DNA of 64,000 nt from assembly GCA_019057795.1 (NCBI GenBank), contig JAHLWS010000056.1, positions 17,582 through 81,581 on the forward strand. Reading direction: 5' to 3'. The DNA is from Promethearchaeota archaeon. Its GTDB lineage: Archaea; Asgardarchaeota; Lokiarchaeia; Sigyniarchaeales; SOKP01. The notes below the pieces were generated by a model. It did not search any database. It saw only the letters and a list, made by a program, of their open reading frames with translations, and was not told the DNA's origin. Of this stretch, positions 48,222 to 59,403 are shown in pieces (position 1 is the first letter of the stretch; each line of letters opens with the position of its first letter). A program made the translations under genes and the position numbers.

Positions 48222-48710
48222 TTAAAGTATTACATCTATTAACTCTTTCCAAGACCAAATTGATAGAAATTTAGTTTCTGGAACATTTTTTAATATATCT
48301 TTTAAGAGGATATCTTCAGTTAAAAGAATCCCGTTTAGGGCCGCAGCGCTAGCTGCGATCCAACAATCCATCATGTCAGAATGACCAGCGTGTCGGATTT
48401 TTATAGCAATTTGACTTGCTGTGGAATCGATATAAGAATTAAAAATCTTAACATTCTGAGATGTTGTTATTGTAGGAATTGTCAAAGGATATCTTTTTAA
48501 AATTTTATAATCATTATTTTTTTTATATTCATGAATTAATTTATAGAGGCTTTCAATGAGACAAATGGATGGTAGGTAAACTTCAAAATCATCTAATCCC
48601 TCCTTCCAAATAAGTTTTAATCCTTCATTTATTTTTGTTAGACTCTTTAATTTTATTCCAAACAATGGAAGAATAAAAGAGGTATCCAAAATAAGTCTCT
48701 GGGTTTTCAT
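48222..48710 (-). CDS. vapC: PIN-domain ribonuclease toxin (VapC-like)
   Basis: This 162-residue PIN-domain protein begins LILDTSFILPLFG with the first catalytic Asp, has CLIESLYKLIHEY with the conserved Glu, and HSDMMDCWIAASAAALNGILLTED with the C-terminal acidic residues. VapC toxins are Mg-dependent RNases. The start overlaps the stop of the antitoxin gene by one base (TAATG on the minus strand). Confidence 0.88.
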   Translation of the reverse strand: MKTQRLILDTSFILPLFGIKLKSLTKINEGLKLIWKEGLDDFEVYLPSICLIESLYKLIHEYKKNNDYKILKRYPLTIPTITTSQNVKIFNSYIDSTASQIAIKIRHAGHSDMMDCWIAASAAALNGILLTEDILLKDILKNVPETKFLSIWSWKELIDVIL

Positions 48711-48961
48711 TAATCCGTCATCTTTTCTTGTTGCTTACCTTCTTCTTCAATCTCTCTTTCTATTTCTTCCACTGTTCCTTCAGCAATAATAGGCATCTCT
48801 AATAAATCTTCAACAGAATAAATTTTTTTAATTATTAATTCGCCAGGATGGGCTTCTATTAAGATCTCATCTCCAGCTTTAATACCAGATATTTCTCTTA
48901 GTGGTTTTTTAGGAAGGATTTCTCCTTTTTTTCCAACAATAGACTTATCTTGTGTTGTCAT
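48710..48961 (-). CDS. vapB: AbrB/SpoVT-type antitoxin (VapB-like)
   Basis: This 83-residue protein has an AbrB swapped-hairpin DNA-binding domain (SIVGKKGEILPKKPLREISGIKAGDEILIEAHPGELIIKKI), which fits an antitoxin that represses its own operon. The acidic tail (EGTVEEIEREIEEEGKQQEK) probably wraps the toxin. An ATTTAAATATTC element about 20-30 bases before the ATG on the minus strand is a good TATA box. The toxin gene overlaps its stop by one base. Confidence 0.9.
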   Translation of the reverse strand: MTTQDKSIVGKKGEILPKKPLREISGIKAGDEILIEAHPGELIIKKIYSVEDLLEMPIIAEGTVEEIEREIEEEGKQQEKMTD

Positions 48962-49041
48962 AAGTTATTTATGTTTCTCGGAATATTTAAATCTTTTCGG
49001 AAAATCCATATTTTTTCATCTAATTAGAAAAATTATATATT

Positions 49042-49599
49042 TTATTTAAAGCAAATTAATCCAAATCGGTAGGCAAAATTAACGGGAGGCCATTCTATTT
49101 CAATATCGACCCTTTTAACTGTTTTGTCGACATCTATCCCTACTGCTTCCATCGAAAATCTTTTTTTATCTGGATAACGACAAGGTATGCCATCATCATA
49201 AGTGCAGTTCTTCCCTTCTTTAAAGCAAATTCTGCAATAACCGTCCCATAAAATAAGCTTTTCGTTGTAAGATTCACTATAATTTTGTAAAAAAGTATTT
49301 ATCTCTTTTCCTAAATAATCTCTGACAATGTCTTTATGGTAAAATGAATTTCTTATCTTTTCTTCGCTGCGTTTTGGAAATTCTAATTTGATTCTTTCTA
49401 CATACTCTTTTAAATTGAATTCGTAATATATTAGAAAGAATTTTTCGTAATGGGAAACCTTTTCTTCAAGATAAGGTGCCTCTGGCGGGCATGCCCACGA
49501 ATGCCCATAGTTAGGGCACTTAAATTTGGGATTATTGCAATAAGTTTGAACTTTGGAATCAAATGTAATATCTTCCAAATATATTTCGACAGCGGGCAC
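49042..49599 (-). CDS. DUF2284 predicted metal-binding protein
   Basis: This 185-residue protein has the DUF2284 cysteine pattern: YCNNPKFKCPNYGHSWACPP near residue 20 and CRICFKEGKNCTYDDGIPCRYP near residue 125, ending SMEAVGIDVDKTVKR. The cysteines probably hold an Fe-S cluster or other metal. It is a cytoplasmic anaerobe protein of unknown role. It is monocistronic. Confidence 0.85.
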   Translation of the reverse strand: MPAVEIYLEDITFDSKVQTYCNNPKFKCPNYGHSWACPPEAPYLEEKVSHYEKFFLIYYEFNLKEYVERIKLEFPKRSEEKIRNSFYHKDIVRDYLGKEINTFLQNYSESYNEKLILWDGYCRICFKEGKNCTYDDGIPCRYPDKKRFSMEAVGIDVDKTVKRVDIEIEWPPVNFAYRFGLICFK

Positions 49600-49807
49600 T
49601 TATACTCACTTTAAAATTTACAAAAACTCGTTCAATCTTAATTTGAAAGAATTGTTTAAACAAAAAAAGGTTTATTTTTATCTTTTACAATCAAGTATAA
49701 CTTTAACGAAAGGTATAAGCTTTTTTATTGAATAAAAAATAAATAGAATATAAATTAATTTAATTATTTCTTAAGAAGAGATTCAATAAATATTGGATGT
49801 GAATAAA

Positions 49808-50452
49808 ATGAAATTGTTTAAAGAAAAGATAAACGAGTTGGACGAGGTTAACGGAGAATTTTTATCGCAATCACTAACTAATATTATAACTTTGCATGAA
49901 ATAGTCAACCAATTCATTAATAAAAAGTTTAATAAAGAGGATTTAGAAAAGGTAATTCAAGGAGAAAAAAAGTGCGATAGAATTAAAGAAAAATACGTTC
50001 AAGTCCTTTTTAGAGACAAACGAGCTCTTCCTTTTTTGGTAGAAGACCGATATAATATTTTAATGATGCTCGATGAGACAAACGATAAAATAGAATTTTT
50101 CGCCAGATTTTTTGCTGTCTATCCATTTGATCTTTATGAAGATGTAAAAAAAGAATTTAGTGATTTGAACGATTTTACAGTGGAAACTGTAGAAGAACTA
50201 TTGAATTGTGCTACTCTCATTGAAACAGATTTTAAGGCAGCATATGATAAGACATTTGAAATTGAAGCAGCAAGAAGAAAAGCGCGCAAAGCTAAATTCG
50301 ATTTATTAGAAGTTGTATTCAAAAAGACAGATAACCCAACAAAAATCTACCTAACTTCAAAATTGGTGACATACATATACGAAATAGCACAGTGGGCTGA
50401 AGAAGTCTCTGATTATTTAAGAGGATTAATTATTAAATATCCAAGCAGATAA
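49808..50452 (+). CDS. DUF47 / PhoU-like phosphate transport regulator
   Basis: The ATG at 49808 (MKLFKEKINELDEV) is preferred to a TTG five codons upstream. The 214-residue all-helical product belongs to the DUF47 family of PhoU-related proteins, with EKKCDRIKEKYVQ and the conserved ETNDKIEFFARFF. It is thought to regulate the adjacent PiT carrier. The transporter gene starts 19 bases downstream, and the pair is a conserved operon in archaea and bacteria. Confidence 0.88.
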   Translation: MKLFKEKINELDEVNGEFLSQSLTNIITLHEIVNQFINKKFNKEDLEKVIQGEKKCDRIKEKYVQVLFRDKRALPFLVEDRYNILMMLDETNDKIEFFARFFAVYPFDLYEDVKKEFSDLNDFTVETVEELLNCATLIETDFKAAYDKTFEIEAARRKARKAKFDLLEVVFKKTDNPTKIYLTSKLVTYIYEIAQWAEEVSDYLRGLIIKYPSR

Positions 50453-50471
50453 AAAGGGAAGGTTGGACAAA

Positions 50472-51446
50472 ATGGCATTAGAATATATAATAATTCTTTT
50501 TGTGATAATTTCTATAATAATCAGTTTTGGAATTGGTGCTAACGATGAGACAATGGCAACTATATACGGTTCTAAAACTTTAAAGATGAAAGAACTACTT
50601 ATTCTGGCCACTATTCTCTCAATTCTTGGAGCTGTATTGTTAGGCAGCGCAGTAAGTAAGACAGTTGGGAAGGACTTGTTTTCATCTACCATCGAAATAT
50701 CTCACTCCATGGTTTTGACAGTATTGATTTCTACGGCAATATGGTTGATTTTGTCATCTGCGTTTGGATTACCTATTTCTACTACTCATGCTACAATTGG
50801 TGCGATAATTGGAGTAGGTTTATTATTGGGTGGTCCTATTGGTGTAAACTGGCCAACAATTTTAGAATTGGGAATGTGGTGGTTATTATCTCCCATAATA
50901 GGATACATTGTAACATATTATGCTTATAAATTAATCCATAAAACTATAACACCCAAACTTACCGGGTTTAAAAGCTACGAAAGGTCTGAAAAGTTTTTTT
51001 CGTATATGTTATTAGCAGTCATCTGCTGGACGGCTTTTTCTAGAGCAGGTAATGATTGCTCAAACGCCGTAGGAATTGTGGTAGGTGTGGGAATTGGTGT
51101 TGATCTCAATATACTGTTAATTATAACTGGATTTAGTCTTGCAAGCGGTCTAGTGATACTGGGGCGAGGTGTTATAAAAAGCGTAGGAACTATTACAGAA
51201 TTACATCCAAGCACGGCTTTTGCAGCTCAAATCCCTATCGCTGTCATTTTATTTTTTGGAACAATATTAGGTATTCCATTATCTGGATCGCATATGTTAG
51301 TCGCATCATTAGTCGGTTTAGCAAAAGCTAGACGTGCTCCAACGCGTAAAGGTATGTGGAAAATTGTTTCAATATGGCTTTTAACATTTCCTATAGCGGC
51401 AATTCTCGCGATCTTGCTATACTTTCCTATCAATGCTGTAATTTAA
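50472..51446 (+). CDS. PiT family inorganic phosphate permease
   Basis: This 324-residue membrane protein has about ten helices and the duplicated PiT signatures: GANDETMATIYGSKTL near the N-terminus, LPISTTHATIGAIIG, the second repeat AGNDCSNAVGIVVG and GIPLSGSHMLVASLVG. The ATG at 50472 follows GGAAGGT at good spacing, so it is preferred to the TTG at 50463. It carries phosphate with sodium or protons. It is co-transcribed with the DUF47 gene. Confidence 0.95.
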   Translation: MALEYIIILFVIISIIISFGIGANDETMATIYGSKTLKMKELLILATILSILGAVLLGSAVSKTVGKDLFSSTIEISHSMVLTVLISTAIWLILSSAFGLPISTTHATIGAIIGVGLLLGGPIGVNWPTILELGMWWLLSPIIGYIVTYYAYKLIHKTITPKLTGFKSYERSEKFFSYMLLAVICWTAFSRAGNDCSNAVGIVVGVGIGVDLNILLIITGFSLASGLVILGRGVIKSVGTITELHPSTAFAAQIPIAVILFFGTILGIPLSGSHMLVASLVGLAKARRAPTRKGMWKIVSIWLLTFPIAAILAILLYFPINAVI

Positions 51447-51561
51447 AAATATCTTGAATATATTAAAAAATAAGTTTTTCTAAAGTTATTTATTCTAACT
51501 TTGCTTGAAAAAACATGGTATGATAGAAATCTATAGTATATAATAATGCATTTATTTTTAT

Positions 51562-53016
<1,455 letters not shown>

Positions 53017-53096
53017 TCAATTTCCCATTCAAGTGTAAATATAGAAGATTTATTATTTTCGGAGAAAGAAATTAAAATAAAAGTAAGTATAAAGAA

Positions 53097-53924
53097 TCAA
53101 TCCTTCTTTTTATGTGCTTTTATCGAAAAAATCATCGGAACTGAATGCTTTAAAGTTTGAAATTCCCAATATTTCGTTTCTTTGTTTTGTTTCATATCGG
53201 GATGAATCTGAAAAAAACTAAATGGAAATTCGTGGAGAAATTCTAACTCAAAATTAACTTTCAATAATGAATTAATAACATCTCCCATTGGATGAAACCA
53301 ATCGTATGTTTCAAAATTTTGTAATTTAATATTGGGATCGGCGTATGCTTCATCATCTTCATCAAATAGATAAGGTTTTCCTTCGTTAAAGTAATCGTAG
53401 CCAACCTGAAAAGCACTATCGTACTTTTCGTCGATTAAATTACCAAAAGGATGATTTTCAGTAATATAAAAAGTACCACCGGGTTTCAGACAATAATCGA
53501 TTATATCTGCCCATTTATATAAATCTGGCAACCAGCCAATAACTCCATTAGATGTGAAAACGATATCAAATTTTTCGTGTAATATGTCTGGTATATCGTA
53601 AATATTTGCCTTAATAAACTTAGCAGGGATATTTAATTCTTCGCTTAATTCACGAGCAAGCTTAATGGCTTTATCTGAGAAATCAACGCCGGTGACCTTC
53701 GCCCCGAGTCGCGCAAAAGAAAGGGTGTCCATTCCAAAATGGCATTGTAGGTGTAAGAGCGTTTTATCATCCACAATTCCTATTTCTTCTCTTTCGATTG
53801 GAAAAAGCGAAGATTCACCCGATTTGAATCCATCTAAGTCGTAAAATTTGGATTTAGCATTAATCTCAACTAATTCGTTCCATCTTCTTAAATTTGTTTT
53901 GAAATATTTTTCATTATCTTTCAT
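53097..53924 (-). CDS. SAM-dependent methyltransferase (class I)
   Basis: This 275-residue protein has motif I as LLHLQCHFGMDTLSFARLG and the acidic motif II in AKVTGVDFSDKAIKLAREL, with DIVFTSNGVIGWLPD as motif IV. It belongs to the methyltransferase_11/25 type, acting on small molecules, with EFPFSFFQIHPDMKQ near the end. The substrate is unknown. The glycine-rich loop is slightly altered (Q-C-H-F-G), as in close bacterial homologues. Confidence 0.87.
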   Translation of the reverse strand: MKDNEKYFKTNLRRWNELVEINAKSKFYDLDGFKSGESSLFPIEREEIGIVDDKTLLHLQCHFGMDTLSFARLGAKVTGVDFSDKAIKLARELSEELNIPAKFIKANIYDIPDILHEKFDIVFTSNGVIGWLPDLYKWADIIDYCLKPGGTFYITENHPFGNLIDEKYDSAFQVGYDYFNEGKPYLFDEDDEAYADPNIKLQNFETYDWFHPMGDVINSLLKVNFELEFLHEFPFSFFQIHPDMKQNKETKYWEFQTLKHSVPMIFSIKAHKKKD

Positions 53925-53992
53925 TTAGCAGCAACAATTTATATTCTAACAATTAACATAGAGTTTATTAATGATTACATTAGTGATATTAT

Positions 53993-54412
53993 TTAAAATC
54001 CAATAGTCTGTAATTCATTTTTTAAATTGGCAACTCCCTTTAATACGCTATTTTTCACTTTAAGATTTTTAAAATTAAAAGAGCTATTTTTAGCAACGAT
54101 ACAATTTTCCAATCTAAAGTTCTCTCCAATTTTTACGTTATCAAAAATGATCGTGTTTGATATTTCAACATAATCTGGGATTTCTGAATTGGCGCCGACA
54201 TATACATTTGGTCCTAAAAGAACATCGTCTCCAATTTTAACGTTGTCTTCTAAATAAACGGGTTCAATAAAAGTTGGGTAATCTCCAATATAATTGTCAA
54301 CCCGATTCTTTAATTTAACAAAGAACCTTTCCATTAATTCTTGAATGGTTGATATTTTGATTTCTTTAGGATTTACAATAATTTCTTCAATTTTATTTAA
54401 TTCTTCTTTCAT
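53993..54412 (-). CDS. left-handed beta-helix (hexapeptide repeat) protein
   Basis: This 139-residue protein consists mainly of hexapeptide repeats from about residue 45: VEPVYLEDNVKIGDDVLLG, then PNVYVGANSEIPDYVE, and IIFDNVKIGENFRLEN. The pattern matches GlmU- or sugar-nucleotide-transferase-like trimeric beta helices, but the catalytic nucleotidyltransferase part is missing. The N-terminal 40 residues are helical. It could be an acyltransferase-like scaffold or a regulatory subunit; the function is unknown. It lies between hypB and the methyltransferase on the same strand. Confidence 0.7.
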   Translation of the reverse strand: MKEELNKIEEIIVNPKEIKISTIQELMERFFVKLKNRVDNYIGDYPTFIEPVYLEDNVKIGDDVLLGPNVYVGANSEIPDYVEISNTIIFDNVKIGENFRLENCIVAKNSSFNFKNLKVKNSVLKGVANLKNELQTIGF

Positions 54413-54467
54413 ATTCCCTCATCTAAGGTTTTACTTTTAATATATTTCACTTTTAAACTTTTAAACT

Positions 54468-55184
54468 TTAAAATCCTAATAATTCAAGTAATTTATCAAT
54501 GTTCTCCCCAGTTTTCGCACTTGTTGTAATGACCTCTATTTCCGGGTTAATTTTTTTAGCGTCAGCGATCATTTTCTCAACATTAGTTCCTAAGCGTTCT
54601 TTTAGATCGATCTTATTAATTACCGCTATATCTGACATTTTAAATAGCATAGGATGCTTTTCAACCACCCATTCGCCCTCTGTGATGGAAACTACGATTA
54701 TTCTTTTATCAGTTCCTAAGACAAACTCCGATGGGCATATTAAATTTCCTACATTTTCGATAAAGATAACATCGTAATTCTGCAAATCCTTGTTTTTAAT
54801 TATTTGGTGTATGTGATACGCGTTTAATGCGCATTCTCGGCCCGTGTTGATCTGAATAGTTTCAGCGTTATATTTTTCTATGCGATCGGCATCTACACGA
54901 GTAGTAATATCTCCACAAATGACTAACATTCGAAATTTTGTTGCTAACTTTTCCGCTATCTTTTCTAACAGAGCAGTTTTTCCAGCCCCTATAGCCCCAA
55001 CGATATCAAAGGATTTGATGTTATTATCTAAAAAATTTCGATGAACTCTATTAGCTAATAAATCGTTATCTTTTTCAACCGCTTTTTTAGTTTCAATAAC
55101 TAACTCTCTTATATCATCTCGAGCTAAATTGGTACTTTCGACTTCTTTAATTCTTGAGATTTCCCTTTCTTCCTTATCTGACAT
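54468..55184 (-). CDS. hypB: hydrogenase nickel-incorporation GTPase HypB
   Basis: This 238-residue protein has the P-loop GAIGAGKTALL and the HypB-specific sequences QINTGRECALNAYHIH (metal-binding Cys and His), VIFIENVGNLICPSEF and INKIDLKERLG. It uses GTP to deliver nickel to NiFe-hydrogenase. The ATG at 55184 is taken; a GTG three codons upstream is equally open. No other hyp or hydrogenase gene is in the window. Confidence 0.92.
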   Translation of the reverse strand: MSDKEEREISRIKEVESTNLARDDIRELVIETKKAVEKDNDLLANRVHRNFLDNNIKSFDIVGAIGAGKTALLEKIAEKLATKFRMLVICGDITTRVDADRIEKYNAETIQINTGRECALNAYHIHQIIKNKDLQNYDVIFIENVGNLICPSEFVLGTDKRIIVVSITEGEWVVEKHPMLFKMSDIAVINKIDLKERLGTNVEKMIADAKKINPEIEVITTSAKTGENIDKLLELLGF

Positions 55185-55275
55185 GGAGAACACGTATTTG
55201 TTTTTGTTTTATTAATATTTGAAGGAATTTCAATTTTTCGATAATTCCTTACTCTTTCCATATTTTGTGCTTCTC

Positions 55276-56199
55276 TTACTTTGAATATTTTAGCGTAATA
55301 TAATTAGCTAATAGAACAAAAAAACCTCCTATGATGGTGAAAATAGAGAGATTCTTTAAAAAAATAGCTGTATTAATAGTTGCCATAACAGGTTCAAAAT
55401 AAGATAAAATTATAATGTTACCTCCTTTATCTTTTTTCACTCCAACATTATAAAATGTAAACGCTAAAGCAGTAGGGATAAGCCCTAGCCCTAAAATAAA
55501 TATTAAATCCAAAAATGTGATTCTAAATAAATCTGTAATACTAAATGGTAGAAATGGAAAAATTAAGAATAAAGTTGACCATAAAGTTAAAAATGCATCA
55601 AAATTTCCATCCGAATTAATTTTTAACTGAACTTTTCCTCTAATTTTATAAATTTTTTTTTTAGAAAAAATCAAAATACCTAAGCAAAAACCTGAAAAAA
55701 TCCCAATAACTATCCCCAATATTAAAATTTGACCGGTCCAAAATTCCATTATAATGGATATCCCCACGATTGCTAAAATGAAACTAATAAAGTTGATTTT
55801 TGATACTTTATCTTCTTTCGTTATTACTAAAAAGATTAATAAAAAAACACCACTAGTATATAATAAAAAAGCTGCAAAAGCATAACCAGTGAGCGTTATA
55901 TTCCAAAAATAAAGAAATACCACCAATGGGTTAGAAATTGCTATTATAATTAAATATTTCCAGTGCATCTTGAAACACTCTTTAAAGAAAGTAATAGAAA
56001 AAGATCTTGTTATTAACATAAATAAAATTAGAAAAGCAGCTCCAAAAATACCTCTGAACAAGACTATTGTATAAATTGGATACCCACTTAATAATGAGAT
56101 AAATATCCCCACATTACCCATAAAAATTCCAGATAAGAACATGCTTATTTTGGAAACTGTTGGATTAAAATGAGCTTCATTTAATTCCTCTATGGTCAT
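55276..56199 (-). CDS. EamA/DMT family transporter
   Basis: This 307-residue protein has ten hydrophobic helices in two halves, as in the EamA drug/metabolite transporter family, with typical pieces YTIVLFRGIFGAAFLI and KDKGGNIIILSYFEPVMATI near the start of the last pair. It is an inner-membrane exporter or importer of small metabolites. The substrate is unknown. It is monocistronic. Confidence 0.87.
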   Translation of the reverse strand: MTIEELNEAHFNPTVSKISMFLSGIFMGNVGIFISLLSGYPIYTIVLFRGIFGAAFLILFMLITRSFSITFFKECFKMHWKYLIIIAISNPLVVFLYFWNITLTGYAFAAFLLYTSGVFLLIFLVITKEDKVSKINFISFILAIVGISIIMEFWTGQILILGIVIGIFSGFCLGILIFSKKKIYKIRGKVQLKINSDGNFDAFLTLWSTLFLIFPFLPFSITDLFRITFLDLIFILGLGLIPTALAFTFYNVGVKKDKGGNIIILSYFEPVMATINTAIFLKNLSIFTIIGGFFVLLANYITLKYSK

Positions 56200-56366
56200 T
56201 GAATTGTAGAAGTTATCATTGTTTTAATTTTATTGTAATTAAATTATTCACAAACAAAATTAGTGTAAATCTAAAAATTGTTTGGTATTAAAACTCTACT
56301 TATCAATTTCATATCAACCAGGAACATAAGGAATAAAATACCCATAAAAACTAATCTATTAATTGA

Positions 56367-57800
56367 TTAATTTTTAAATCCACATTTAGGACAAACAGAA
56401 GTAGCTCTTAGAGTAAATCCGCAAATTTGACAAAATTTAATTGTGCTCCTTCTAGGGGGTTGCAACGAAGTAATCGAGATTTTTTCTTTCACTTGTATGG
56501 TTCCTTCAGAATCACTTACGATTGTTTCTGTCGCTGGCGGAACAAGATCATTATTTAATCCATTGGTTTTTAAAGTTATTTCTACACCAAAATATCCTCC
56601 AACTTTAACTTTTTTAGTAGGGGTTAAATCGGGTGGAGGTTTAGCTAATCTGGGTGGAGGTTTAACTAATCGGGGTGGAGGTCCAAGCTTTTCTGGACCA
56701 AATATCTCTTTTCCAATTACTAATTCTTCTTCATCCTCCTCAATTGATTGTTCTTCAATTTGTTCTTCTTCAATAAGTTCATCTTCAATAAGTTCTTCTT
56801 CAATATGTTCTTCTTCAAAGAGTTCTTCTTCAATGATCTCATCCGTAATCCCTAATTCCATTAATTCAGCCTCAAATTCTTCTTCGTGTTCTTCCCTATA
56901 TATCATTTCTACATATTCTTCGTCTAACTTTAATAAAGTATCGCATTGTATGCATCTGAACAAATGATTGAATCCTATAGGGTTAGCAATCGCATAATTC
57001 GCGGCGCAACAAGCATGATATTTTGCGTTACAATTAAAACATTTGTGAATCTCGTCTGAATGAGCGTCACAGATGGGACAAATCTCTCTTTCGCAAAGAT
57101 CACACTTTTCCTCCTCTTCAGAATCTAAAGATATTAAATCTACAGCGAGTTTTTCGTAGAATATCTTATCTTCTTCGAAAATGTCATCGTCTTCTTCAGG
57201 TTGTACCACAATAAATTCAGATTTACTCTGAATTAAAGACCTTAGAATATTTAAGAATAGTTTTGCCTCTGTACAATAAAATACGCCTCCGTGTGTTTCG
57301 CTCGCGACTACTTTTAGCTTTACATCATCAGCATAAAATTTCTGATCCCCTAGGCGAATTATATCGATAAAAGCGTCAAACTTCTTAGCTTTGATTAAAA
57401 GATCGTAAAGGGCGTTATGATAATCTTCAGATAATAGACTGGGCGTGTCTGAAATTATTATTACCCGATAATTTTTTCTGGCTTCTCTACTCTTTCTAAA
57501 GATGTAAGCCAGGATCTCAAATAAACCGTTTTCAAAAAGGCTTTTCTCAGATTCTCTAGTTTCCCATTTTTCATCTATAACATCAGAGAGAGCCTCAAAA
57601 TCTTTCTCGTCATAGACAGTTATCGGGTTATCGTCTTCTTGAAAAAGCAAAATACCATAAGAAGTTAATGTGTTAAATTTTTCCTTGTCTTTAACAAAAC
57701 TACTAATACTCTTAATAAGGCTTTTTTTCTTCAAAAAATCTGTCGTAAGGTCAATATAAAAGATAAATTCCTCTGTGTTCACTGATGTTTTGCGAAACAT
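56367..57800 (-). CDS. vWA-like protein with RING-like and C-terminal zinc-ribbon domains (paralogue 1)
   Basis: This 477-residue protein has a vWA-like domain (residues 10-200) starting FIFYIDLTTDFLKKK and including YRVIIISDTPSLLSED. A cysteine/histidine cluster follows at residues 233-286 (CDLC, CPIC, HKCFNC, YHACC, FRCIQC). Then come an acidic repeat region (residues 300-360, of the type IEEEL), a Pro-rich linker and a two-knuckle zinc ribbon at the C-terminus (CQIC, CPKC). The domain order vWA then cross-braced zinc finger resembles TFIIH p44/Ssl1. The standard MIDAS DxSxS is not kept. A paralogue lies immediately upstream on the same strand. Confidence 0.75.
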   Translation of the reverse strand: MFRKTSVNTEEFIFYIDLTTDFLKKKSLIKSISSFVKDKEKFNTLTSYGILLFQEDDNPITVYDEKDFEALSDVIDEKWETRESEKSLFENGLFEILAYIFRKSREARKNYRVIIISDTPSLLSEDYHNALYDLLIKAKKFDAFIDIIRLGDQKFYADDVKLKVVASETHGGVFYCTEAKLFLNILRSLIQSKSEFIVVQPEEDDDIFEEDKIFYEKLAVDLISLDSEEEEKCDLCEREICPICDAHSDEIHKCFNCNAKYHACCAANYAIANPIGFNHLFRCIQCDTLLKLDEEYVEMIYREEHEEEFEAELMELGITDEIIEEELFEEEHIEEELIEDELIEEEQIEEQSIEEDEEELVIGKEIFGPEKLGPPPRLVKPPPRLAKPPPDLTPTKKVKVGGYFGVEITLKTNGLNNDLVPPATETIVSDSEGTIQVKEKISITSLQPPRRSTIKFCQICGFTLRATSVCPKCGFKN

Positions 57801-57950
57801 ATTCTTATTAAAATATAGTCTAAATTTTATCCTAAAATAATGTAAAGATATATAAAATAATAATAGAATTTTTATTTATTTTTATTGATATTTCTCAATT
57901 AATCAATTTTTATTTCTTTAAAAAACTCTTGTAGATTAAGATTTAAAAAT

Positions 57951-59300
57951 TCAATCAATTAATTTAAAACCACAATTTGGACATGAATGTCGATCCTTAT
58001 CCTTATCTTTAATGTGTATTCCGCATCCGGGGCAAACAAAAAAGCTGGGCCTTCCTTTATTAGTACCGCTTCTATCTTGTTTTTCTAACGGTTTCCAATA
58101 TTGTGGTATTTCAACTTTTTTAAGTTTGGGTTCTGTAATAATTCTTGAGTTTTTTGTAACTTTTTGACTATCATTTATTGAGTTATTGGGTTTAGTTGTT
58201 TTTTGGTAGACGAGTTTATATCCCTCTTTTTTAACTTCATAGTAACTTCCAAAAAAACCACCTATCCTGATTGCTTTTTTTTCTTCCAACGATTCTTCAA
58301 TTTCTAAGTAATCAGAAGCCGTGATACTTTCTTCTTCTAATTGGTCTGGCTGTATTTCTTCTGTTTTTATATATTCTTCAGCAGAATCCATCTTCACATC
58401 ATAAGGAGAAACGATATCGTCTTGATTTATTTTTAATAGGATATCACATTTAGGGCATCGAAAAATATGCGGTATTCCTATATTATTTTGAATTGTATAA
58501 TTCGTAACGCAACATTTATGAAACTTAGTACCACAATCTTCGCAAATTAACAGTTTATCATTTACATCGGCACAACAAGGGCAGATTTCTTCTTGACAGA
58601 AGTGGCATTTTAACCCTACATCGCTGAGATGTGCGGGTTTTAAACTTTTTGCTAGATGATCATAGAAGAAGTAATCGTCTTTCTTAATTTTTATTCTATC
58701 GTGTTGATTTTCAAATGTGCTTACTAATTGCTTTCTTTTAACTAATTTTTTTATTGTAGGTATAAAATCTTTTTTATTAAAAATGTAAAAGATCCCGCCT
58801 TTAGTATCGCTTGCTAAAATGTTTAGTTTAACATCATCTTTAAAAAATCGCTCTTCTTTTTCGGATACTCTTATGATATCTATAAAAGTAGGAAAAACTT
58901 TTATTTTTGAAACTAAATTAAACAAAGCTTCGGTATATTCATCAGATAGATCGCTAGGAGTATCTGTGATAATGATTATTCTATTGTATTTTGACTTTTT
59001 TTTTATAGTCTCTGCTATGTACGAAAATATATAAAATAATCCATTTTCGAAAAAGGATTGCTTCTTAGGACGAGTTTTCCAATTTTCTTGGATAGCATTT
59101 TCTATAATGTCTGAATCTTTTTTACCTGTAATGAAGATAGGGTTGCCTTCTTCTTGAAAGATCAATAATCCGTAATGTCCTTTAATGTTAATTTTATTTT
59201 TTTCAGCGATATAATATTTAACTGCTTTAATTACTTCTTTCACTTTTACGAAGTCCTTAGTTAAATCTAAATAGAAAAAAACATCCTCATATGAGCTCAT
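57951..59300 (-). CDS. vWA-like protein with RING-like and C-terminal zinc-ribbon domains (paralogue 2)
   Basis: This 449-residue protein shares the whole architecture of the gene at 56367-57800: the vWA-like start VFFYLDLTKDFVKVKE, YNRIIIITDTPSDLSDE, a cysteine/histidine cluster (CHFC, CPCC, LICEDCGTKFHKCC, FRCPKC) and a terminal ribbon (CPGC, CPNC). The acidic repeat region is much shorter. The two genes are therefore an old tandem duplication. It is transcribed away from the coiled-coil gene at 59404, with 103 bases between their starts. Confidence 0.75.
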   Translation of the reverse strand: MSSYEDVFFYLDLTKDFVKVKEVIKAVKYYIAEKNKINIKGHYGLLIFQEEGNPIFITGKKDSDIIENAIQENWKTRPKKQSFFENGLFYIFSYIAETIKKKSKYNRIIIITDTPSDLSDEYTEALFNLVSKIKVFPTFIDIIRVSEKEERFFKDDVKLNILASDTKGGIFYIFNKKDFIPTIKKLVKRKQLVSTFENQHDRIKIKKDDYFFYDHLAKSLKPAHLSDVGLKCHFCQEEICPCCADVNDKLLICEDCGTKFHKCCVTNYTIQNNIGIPHIFRCPKCDILLKINQDDIVSPYDVKMDSAEEYIKTEEIQPDQLEEESITASDYLEIEESLEEKKAIRIGGFFGSYYEVKKEGYKLVYQKTTKPNNSINDSQKVTKNSRIITEPKLKKVEIPQYWKPLEKQDRSGTNKGRPSFFVCPGCGIHIKDKDKDRHSCPNCGFKLID

Positions 59301-59403
59301 AATACTACTGATAACTTTAATGTTTTATAATTAAGTTAAAGAAAAATATTCTTTAAATATGTTTATCTAACAAAATTTAAAAAATAAATACTTATATTAC
59401 AGT

